A model generated the notes under the pieces. That model was not told the origin of the DNA, did not search any database, and saw only the letters and a list, made by a program, of their open reading frames with translations. This document shows positions 56,901-64,000 of a DNA stretch of 64,000 nucleotides, one piece after another. How positions within the stretch are numbered: the stretch's first letter is position 1; each line of letters starts with the position of its first letter. Source of the stretch: Mytilisepta virgata (taxonomy: Eukaryota > Mollusca > Bivalvia > Mytilida > Mytilidae); NCBI GenBank assembly GCA_028015205.1, contig CM051512.1, positions 25,141,139 through 25,205,138 of the forward strand. The letters run 5' to 3'. The position numbers and the translations under genes are program-made.

Positions 56901-59900
56901 CAATACCCATTCAAAATGCCTTACTGCTTTACTTACATCAATTAAGGAGTGATCCAAGAGCTACTGCGATAAGGTCTATGCGAATCAAATGTGGATTATA
57001 AATTACTTTTAAACTACAGCATATATCAAAAAATAGACAGATTTCACGTTTTCCTAGAGAACGTGATGTCATTCAAATTCAAATTCAAATTCTTTATTGA
57101 TTTAAATCCAACAAAGGATTGTGATCAGCAAAAACAAAAACAAAACAGAATTACAAATGTACATGACACAAATGATAAAATATATCAGTATACATTACAA
57201 ATCAAATCAAAATCAAAATTACAGTAAATGTTACATCACGGCTGAGGACTTAACTTTATTTAACAAGTTAACACATAATAATAATATTTCTCTTGCTAGA
57301 TATTGCCAGAAATAAAAGCCCCACAGAATATTGTTATTACCATGTAGAGCATTTCCACTGATACTATGACACCGGAATATAATTCTAAAATCATGATTAA
57401 TGAAAATTGAAAAGAAGTCACATGGACCAGCAACTATTTGAGCTGTCTGCGCAACAAGTACATCCTGTTAACAGATTGCACACAAAGTTTCATTATGTCA
57501 AAGTCATTAGAACTGAGAATTAGTTTAAATCTATCAAAATTACTCATGTTTTGAAAGTGTGGTATAATAGCAGACAGTTCATCAAATATTTTTTGTCTAA
57601 TTTCCGAAAGTATGGAACACTGCATAATAAAATGAAACTCATCTTCAATATCATCTTTACATAGAGGACATATTCTATCTTGTAATGAAATATTCCTATG
57701 ACGGGCTTGCTCAATAAGCAAATTACTATTGCTTATTCTTACTCTAATATAATTTGATATAGATTCCTTCTCAAGATCTAATAATAAAAATTTTTCAAAT
57801 TCATAATTAATTTTAGGCTTTCTGTGTGTCCTCAATTTATTAGCATTAGGCTTGTTATTATCATCATACAAGCACTTATTCCAATATCTTCAAAAAAATC
57901 ATGCATTTTTTTTTACCAAATGAAAAAACCAATCTTTTCTTCGAAAATGTAGTCTGATTTTCCCATGTATGGTTAAACCCCGACATAGTAAACAATAATT
58001 TTAACTTTGATGCATAACTATTTTTCAATTTAACATTGTCTTTGTATGCAAGATGGACTAATACATCTTTATCAGCATTTATCAAATGACACCAAAAACC
58101 AATTGATAACTTTAATGCATCTATTGCAATAGGCAAAACCCCTAATTCAGAAAATACTGCTAACTCCTAACATATATTTATAGAACTTTAATTGGACTTT
58201 AACAGGTGGAAAAGACACAAACCTCATTCATAGTTTTTATTGCTAGTGTTTTTAGTTTCTGTGTTGTCTTGTTCTAACTCTGTTTATTCAAGTATATGTT
58301 TATACGTATCTTTTATTCAAATATATCCTTGCAATTGTGATATTTATCTTTTATGTTACATTCTCAAGAGTTTGGTCTTACGGACTTTTCCTCTATCTTG
58401 TTGCTTCTGTATTCTTTTGTCGCTATTTGATGTGATTGAAATCATAGTACGTGGGGTAAGATTGTCTCAACGACTTGAATTTCTTTTTAACATATATAGT
58501 TGAAAACGTTTGCAGCGAATTGTCCTCAAACCACTGTTGTCAAAGGTCAGCTAGGCCTGATATGGAGGAAGAACATTTATATATTTCGAGTTCAATAACG
58601 CAGTATAGTATACGTGATTGTTCTTCCAAGGACTGTACGTGAATAGGTTAAAATGAAGTAAATCGGTGTAAAATAAATAGACGCGGTAAAAAACATAAAA
58701 GGTTTTAATAATAAAAGATGAATAGCCCAGAGGGGCAATTTGGTTTTATTTTGGGTAAAAAAAATCACAAGCCCATCGGCCTACAGGTCACTAAGTCGAC
58801 AGGTAGCGGGTCAGCAGATCAGCAGATAATTAAGCGCGTTGACAGTCGACAGGTGTCAAAAGGTCGACTGGTGAACGGCTTGACAAGTCAGTAAGTCGAC
58901 CAAATCAGCCGATGGACGGGCCATTAGGGTCCCGCCATGGGACATATAGTAATCAGTCTTGTCCGTCTTGCATTTTTTGAGAATTAACACTATGTCGTAT
59001 GATAACTTAAGGTTGGCTTCACAAATTTTCATAAATTTTATACACAGTTTTGGACATGATCAGAGGAAGGTCCCTTTTGATTTTTAGGAAAATTGATAAA
59101 AACATTTTGGGGAAAACCTTAGTTCTTCTATGAAAAAATGCATATATGAAAATTAACACTATGTTATATGATAACTCAAGATTGCTTTCATCTTTATTAT
59201 GTTTTGTTATCCCTCAAATGCCTTCAATTTCTCTGCTTTATACTCTTTGCGAAGATTTACCGTCCTATGAACATAAACGTAATTTCATGTATATGTGTTT
59301 TACATTGCTGAACGCTCGTCCATTGACTAACTTTTGTTTCGACCTGCTGACCTGTCGACCTTTCATCTGCTGACGTGTCAATCTGCTGACCTGTTGAACT
59401 GTCGACCCACTAACCTATCGCCTGCTGACCTGTTGAACTGTCGACCCACTAACCTATAGCCTGCTGACCTGTCGACCTGCTGGCCCGCTGACTTACCGAC
59501 CAGTTTACCCGTCGACATGCTGACCTGTCGACCTGCCGACCTTTTTACCTGTCGATCAACTAGCCTATCAGTCAGCTGACCCGTTGAAGTGTCGACCTGC
59601 CGACCTGTCTACCTTCTGATCAGTCGATTGGTGACCTGTTGACAGACTGTGGCCTATTGACCCATTTACCCATCGGCCTTCCTATCTGTTGAATTATTTA
59701 CCTGTTGACCTGTCGACCCACTGATCGGTCTCACGCAAACCCTCATATTGTAAACCTGCTGACCTGCCGACCGCACACCAACCCACTTCTTTCCGATCCA
59801 CTGACCCCACAGCTCGCCGACGCTGTCGTCCCACTTATATCCTTGTCAACCTGCTGACCTGACAACTTGCCGACTTGCCGACCTGCTGAACTCTCGACCC

Positions 59901-62900
59901 ACTAACTTTTTGGCCCGCTGACATGTCAACCAACTGATCGGTTTCACGCCAACCCTCATATTGTCAATCTGCTGACCTATCGGCCTCACTCCAACCCACT
60001 TATTTTCGACCCACTGTCCCAACAGCTCGCCGACCTGTCGGCGGACCACTCATATCCTTTTCTACATTGCTGACCTGACAACTCGTTAACCCGTTGACCC
60101 ACCGTTTTGTGATTTCCCCCGGATTGACTTTGTTGAACTTCAGGACGGGTGCCGTATTCGGAGCAGGAACTGCTTACCCTTCCGCAGCACCTGGGTTCAC
60201 TCCTGGTTTTATAGGAGTTCGTGTTGTTCATTGTTTTTTAGTTTTCTGTTTATTTGTTGTGCTTGTGGTTGTTCATTTGTCTTCCCGGATTTGTTTGTCC
60301 AATGGATTACGTTTCTTTGATTGCTCCTTAGGTATATTTGTCCTCTTTTTAAACAATTAACGCCGGTTCGTCCATTTGTGATCATTTTGTAATTGTTGTT
60401 GAAATTTTAAAAAGAATAGAATATTTGTTTTCTTTTAAATCTTATGTTATTTAAAAAAAATATATTTCAAAGCAGGTTTGATTGACTAGTACTCGATATA
60501 GATAATTCTTAATTTTTCATCATGAATTATCAGTACAAAATCTACCCAAGAGTTGTGTTTTGTTGTCGACCAGAAATCCATGTAGACCACAAGCTGCAGA
60601 AAGTGGACCCTATTGTGAATGTTTAAAGTTCTCTTCTGAATAAGTACTGCTAAACAATTTGATATAACAACTTGTTAGAAATATATTAATGCAAACACAT
60701 TACGAGGACTTTTACTTTTTAGTTTATGTTTTACTGACTATATCGATCTTGCAATAAGGTGCTTCTGATTTTCATGGTTTATTGATGAATCTCTTCCTGG
60801 GTATATATTATTCACATTGTGTAGATTTACGTAGATTGTCAATCGTAAATATGGAATCAGTGATTTTTCTATGCATTACTTTCTTTACAAGTTTTAAAAA
60901 TCAAATCTCGTATGGTATGTTTCTACCACCATTCGGCTATCGTATTGTGCTCTTTGAATGTTAAATATCGTAAATAGAAGACGTAAAGACAATTTCTGTA
61001 AGTGTGGTATCTGGGAAAAAAATCTTTAAATAGTTCGTTAGAATGCTTACAGAAACCGGACGAGGTAGAGGAAAGTGGAAAATGATAGATATCTCAAGAC
61101 ACAGCTTTGTTCTCATCGGTCGAAAAAAAATGGTGATTCCTTATCAGAGTTATTTGCCCTTGAACCTGTTTTTGTAGGATTTGGGACCTACACCAATTAT
61201 CATTGAAACAACTCCGAAACCGTAACAAATATCTGATTAAATATATTGGGGAAATGTTCATCTTGTCAAGACGCAACTTTGATGTGTTCAGTCAACTTGA
61301 TATATCGACTTCTTATAGGAGTTATTGGCCCTTGAATGTTTGACGGAACACATAAATGGCCAACTCTCATAAACTGTTAGTCGTAGATACTTTGGATTGA
61401 ATTATGTACCGTTCACTTTAATTTTCCATTTCTAGCAAGCGGCCACCTTGTTGGTAATCATATTGTATAGTTTTTTATAGTGTGTTTTATACACCAGTAT
61501 CAGAATAGATAAGTGGAGGTTTGGGTACCCATAAAACGGTTTATCCCCACCTCTGCTTAATGTCCCTTACTCTCTGATGTGTTAAAATTGTTATCGAAAA
61601 AGCTGAAAAATTGTAACATATAACCGGGTAAATATTTTGGGACAAATATTCAGGATGTACATTTGTCTCAATGGGTCTGAAAGTCTATGGAGATAGCATC
61701 CATGCCTGTTTTATATTTTTTATTATCTTCCAAAAACCATAATTCGGTGTAGATATGAAGAAAATGTCAATACAAACAATTATCATTTTCAAAAAGATCT
61801 ACATGTTGGTACCAATTCAAAAGTCATAGATCTTTCTAGTAATAATTTAATATTGGATGTAACGCGTCATTTGAATGGCCACATTCTTTTCGTCTATCAT
61901 ATTAAAGACAAAATTTTCTTTTAATTAATGGGAATCACGACGTGTTATGCGTCAAAACAACAATGGAATTAAATTAAAAGGATTGACAGTAATTTTGTTT
62001 CCAGTCTATTCGAAATAACATCAATGCGCATGTTGCACACTTTCAAATAACCCGCTGTCTTTGAATTTTGATGCACTTTATTCTTATTGGTACGACTGCC
62101 GATATTAAAAGTTTTTGATGGTAACGTTCAATATTTTTATATATTACACCTGATGTAGTTTGACCTTTGTGTACGTAGTATCACGATGCATTCAAAATAT
62201 CCACATATTGTAGGAAATGACAGTTCCCACAAGTGATTATGTTAAAGAAGCTAACAACCTACGCATTGCTTTTGAGGAAGAAGATGGTAAGGTTTAAAAA
62301 TTTACAGACATAAAAGAGAGTCAGAAAATAACAATACATATATACGACCTCATATGTTTTATAAAAATAAAACAGTTCGCACTATATCCTTTATTTTTGA
62401 GTAGCTATGCATTTCAATAAGTTTTAAAATAACTTAATTCTCAGTTTATCTGTTGTAACCGAATAAACCGAACTAATTTGTTCTTGAACATTAATTTCAC
62501 TACAATTTTTTTTTCTTCTCAGATGAAACATGTGTTGTAATAGCACTAAATGGGAAAGTACAAGACATGACAGTTAAGCTGGATGCTGATACATTTCATA
62601 TACATTATGGTAAACGAATTTGAAGTGTCCTTTGTAGGAAGAAAGACCGTTAAAAAGTACTTCCAATGAATTCGAAGTGGTCTGATACATGGCTACAATA
62701 TTCAACCAAAATTGTTCACTTTATCAGTCATAGTCTAAATCCCCCCTGTACATTTGGATTATTAAGCTTTAATATTGTTTATTGATACGTGAATTTGACC
62801 TCATTCTGAAAAATAATGAAATATACACTTCACTGGATGTAGAGCGATCAATCGCGTTGCAACAGTATTATCTGCCGTGGTTTAACAATGCTTACCATAC

Positions 62901-64000
62901 AGAAAGTATGAATTTACAGTAGCACTTTCTATTTTAATATTTTATATTAGTAAATCTGCATTCATCAGGTGTCGTATAGACTTGTAAATATAAGGTAGAC
63001 GTCGATGAGAAAATATCCCATAGGATTGAACCGGGAAAAAATTATTATACCCCGCTTTTGAAAAAAAGTGGGGTATATAGTATTAGTTGTGTCCGTCCGT
63101 TCGTCCGTTCGTCCGACCTTTCAAAGAATCTTCATCCCATGATGGCATTGTGCACCTCCTATTTTAGAATTTGATCTGACCAATTTTGGGGGTTTCCCAT
63201 AGAAAAACATGGACTTTGACTTTCAATGTGATAGGGGGTACCATGATGCCTTCCGCAACTCCTCCTAAATCACTGTATGGAATTTGATGAAACTTTCAGA
63301 GGATCTTTATTACATGATGCCATAGTGCACCTTCTATTTTAGATTTTGATCTGATGAATATTTGGGGTTACCCATACCAAAACATGGACTTTGACATTCA
63401 CTGTGATAGGGGTACCATGATGCCATCCACAACTCCTCCTAAACCACTGAATGGAATTTGATGAAACTTTCAGAGGACTTTATTACATGATGCCATAGTG
63501 CACCTCTTATTTTAGATTTTGATCTGATGAATATTTGGGGTTACCCATACCAAAAATTGGACTTTGACATTCATTGTGATAGGGTAACATGATGCCATCC
63601 TCAACTCCTCCTAAACCACTGAATGGAATTTGATGAAACTTTCAGAGGATCTTTATAACTTGATGCCGTAGTGCACCTCCTATTTTAGATTTTGATCTGA
63701 CCAACATTTGGGGTTTCCCATACCAACACATGGACTTTGCCATTCATTGTGATAGGGGGTTCCAGTGTGCCATCCGCAACTCCTCCTAAACCACTGAATG
63801 GAATTTGATGAAACTCATCTCACTGCTGTTGGAGTTTCCCTATCCAAAATATTGACATTTCTTTTCATGTAAGGCGGGGGTATCAAGTAGTAAACTCAGT
63901 TCACTGTATTTCTAGTTACATCTAGTGATATTGTTTCTCCACAGAGAGAAACAACTGTCACCACAAGACAAGAACTACATATTGTAAATGTCACAGTTGT
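53936..64000 (+). CDS. HEPN-domain protein gene (DZIP3/hRUL138-like), 3' end outside window
   Basis: The exons join in phase: 53936-54866 (ATG 53943; ends phase 0), 62214-62286 (ends phase 1), 62523-62609 (ends phase 1), 63945 onward. The predicted chain is a 308-residue HEPN exon, then about 53 residues of a small beta-rich segment (ETCVVIALNGKVQDMTVKLD), then a second Cys-rich start (NCHHKTRTTYCKCHSC) running out of the window. DZIP3-like HEPN proteins are expanded in bivalves and are usually linked to innate immunity or RNA control; a role here is inference. Additional exons could lie in the 7.3-kb intron. An alternative short form would end at TAA 54885 if the first donor is not used. Confidence 0.7.
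53943..54866 (+). CDS. HEPN gene, first coding exon
   Basis: 308 residues plus donor AAAGAG|GTACGT (54866/54867). The N-terminus (QERNYDRLHNALQKVGNYTL, then DLHLN...LPDLIDEYGHVLYHLYKK) is helical and typical of the DZIP3-like HEPN family. A dense Cys cluster follows (C64, C65, C67, C69, C77, C79, C82: RCCQCDCS...LCNCKFCESW), with more Cys pairs at 121-123, 146-147 and 154-155. The HEPN core ends with SLRNLRNKVYHHPKSEVE, giving the RNxxxH motif at R258-N259-H263, so RNase chemistry is possible. An acidic coiled-coil tail (EEVEEQLNALRKE) follows. Start chosen because it lies just after a splice acceptor and opens the family's N-terminus. Confidence 0.85.
54867..57065 (+). other. Large intron, first part, with TGACCTTGACC units
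   Basis: Between about 55690 and 56250 there are three loosely similar units, each with (T)GACCTTGACC and an AAAGACC segment, about 240-260 bp apart: a decayed tandem. No exon was recognised. Confidence 0.4.
57066..58140 (-). mobile_element. LINE 3' fragment, minus strand, with hexamer tail
   Basis: Minus strand from 58136: ALKLSIGFWCHLINADKDVL, then FNHTWENQTTFSKK. After a frameshift near 57875 comes the open segment 57871-57434 with FLLLDLEKESISNYIRVRIS and the zinc-type box CPLCKDDIEDEFHFIMQC. The 3' UTR ends with AATAAA and a (TTTGAA)n tail at 57071-57098, typical of LINEs that end in short repeats. 5'-truncated and sitting in the HEPN gene intron in the opposite orientation. Confidence 0.75.
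57434..57871 (-). pseudogene. LINE ORF2 C-terminal domain (zinc-binding)
   Basis: 145 residues containing KFLLLDLEKESISNYIRVRI, RHRNISLQDRICPLCKDDI and EDEFHFIMQCSILSEIRQK. This C-x2-C...H-x4-C pattern ends many RTE/CR1-like ORF2 proteins. The upstream part is in another frame (57876-58136), so the protein is broken. Confidence 0.75.
58141..58779 (+). other. Intron, nothing recognised
   Basis: AT-rich, no supported exon. Confidence 0.3.
58780..60104. repeat. GACCTGTCGACCTGCTG minisatellite with an inverted outlier block
   Basis: From 59336 to 60095, degenerate units built from CTGACCTGTCGACCTG follow each other for about 750 bp, with many GTCGAC hexamers and variants CTGTTGACC and CCGACCTG. 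Blocks with TCACGC(A/C)AACCCTCATATTGT recur at 59731 and 59945, a higher-order period of about 215 bp. At 58785-58925 the same motif appears in reverse (GTCGACAGGTAGCGGGTCAG). Open frames here are repeat-derived. Confidence 0.8.
60105..60355 (+). mobile_element. Reverse-transcriptase element 3' tail, 5'-truncated
   Basis: Tail only: CCCCCGGATTGACTTTGTTG, CCCTTCCGCAGCACCTGGG, TTATAGGAGTTCGTGTTGTT, ending TTAGGTATATTTGTCC. The 88-residue frame across it is not a gene. It abuts the minisatellite directly. Confidence 0.8.
60356..62213 (+). other. Large intron, last part, nothing recognised
   Basis: AT-rich. Ends in TATTGTAG before the exon at 62214. No additional exon could be supported. Confidence 0.35.
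62214..62286 (+). CDS. HEPN gene, internal exon
   Basis: Acceptor CACATATTGTAG, donor GAAGATG|GTAAGG. Enters in phase 0 (EMTVPTSDYVKEANNLRIAF then EEED), matching the phase-0 end of 54866, and leaves one G that pairs with AT at 62523. Short, so the confidence comes from phase and splice signals. Confidence 0.65.
62523..62609 (+). CDS. HEPN gene, internal exon
   Basis: Acceptor TTTTTTTTCTTCTCAG, donor CATTATG|GTAAAC. Product DETCVVIALNGKVQDMTVKL, then DADTFHIHY, a strand-turn-strand segment. Leaves one G for the exon at 63945. If not spliced, the frame stops at 62621-62623. Confidence 0.68.
62610..63049 (+). other. Intron, nothing recognised
   Basis: AT-rich, no supported feature. Confidence 0.3.
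63050..63885. repeat. ~174-bp tandem repeat (about four units) with CCCCGC start
   Basis: Begins TACCCCGCTTTTGAAAAAAA and GTCCGTTCGTCCGTTCGTCC. Units carrying CCTCCTAAACCACTGAATGG recur at 63261, 63435, 63607 and 63782, spacings 174, 172 and 175 bp. Related in its ends to the element at 951-1384. It lies in the intron just before the exon at 63945. Confidence 0.8.
63945..64000 (+). CDS. HEPN gene, exon start (cut by window end)
   Basis: The acceptor TTGTTTCTCCACAG ends at 63944. With the leftover G it reads ERNNCHHKTRTTYCKCHSC and continues. The T-x-C-x-C-x2-C spacing echoes the Cys cluster of the first exon (TLCNCKFC), suggesting a second copy of that Cys-rich module. Confidence 0.6.

Noticed and set aside
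59846..60231. Minus-strand ORFs rich in Gly, Val and Ser
   Set aside because: Product of the GTCGAC minisatellite; no start context or family.
60094..60360. 88-residue open frame with a signal-like hydrophobic stretch
   Set aside because: Entirely inside an RT-element 3' tail; the same frame appears, broken, in other copies.

Overview
This is an AT-rich animal genome window, probably from a bivalve mollusc and possibly a mussel such as Mytilus. The signs are split genes with GT-AG introns, a DZIP3-type HEPN gene of a kind expanded in bivalves, DIRS, Nimb/I-like and Tc1 transposon remains, and short repeats I associate with mussel genomes. The species call is inference from memory, not a search result. 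No operons, tRNA, rRNA or CRISPR arrays are visible. Almost all long open frames outside the two genes below are transposon remains. REGION 1 (1-17210, + strand): one host gene assembled by reading splice sites and codon phase. Exons at 1-50, 771-862, 5747-6079, 7991-8125, 11893-12206, 15082-16025 and 17069-17210 join in frame, except for one unresolved gap between 862 and 5747. The product has two C2H2-like zinc fingers, a long unrecognised region with one membrane segment, and a short C-terminal tail. Its introns hold two direct copies of a ~1.9-2.0 kb repeat (2200-4228 and 8895-10763), small inverted-repeat elements and a reverse-transcriptase tail. REGION 2 (17211-36080): no convincing host gene. 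It holds a decayed minus-strand DIRS retrotransposon (21955-26246) split by a piece of another reverse-transcriptase element, a Tc1/mariner relic (26701-27260), a fold-back repeat near 29.2-29.8 kb, and a short LTR retrotransposon with both LTRs, primer site and polypurine tract (31620-33410). REGION 3 (36081-42815): a nearly full-length but dead LINE (ORF1 with CCHC knuckles; ORF2 with endonuclease, reverse transcriptase and RNase H). It is inserted in an older repeat with a 7-bp target duplication, and an unoccupied paralogous site lies about 500 bp upstream. REGION 4 (44556-53935): repeats. The most unusual is a 1.07-kb element (47717-48789) with terminal inverted repeats and an apparent 8-bp target duplication. 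Its interior is almost wholly an array of about 41 GATATC palindromes, mostly about 21 bp apart. A repeat rich in TGACGTCA palindromes occurs on both sides in opposite orientation (45781-46253 and 52881-53430). REGION 5 (53936-64000, + strand): the 5' part of a HEPN-domain gene. The first coding exon (53943-54866) has an intact RNxxxH motif; further phase-compatible exons lie at 62214-62286, 62523-62609 and 63945 onward, and the gene runs off the window. Its large intron contains a LINE 3' end, a GTCGAC-rich minisatellite and another reverse-transcriptase tail.
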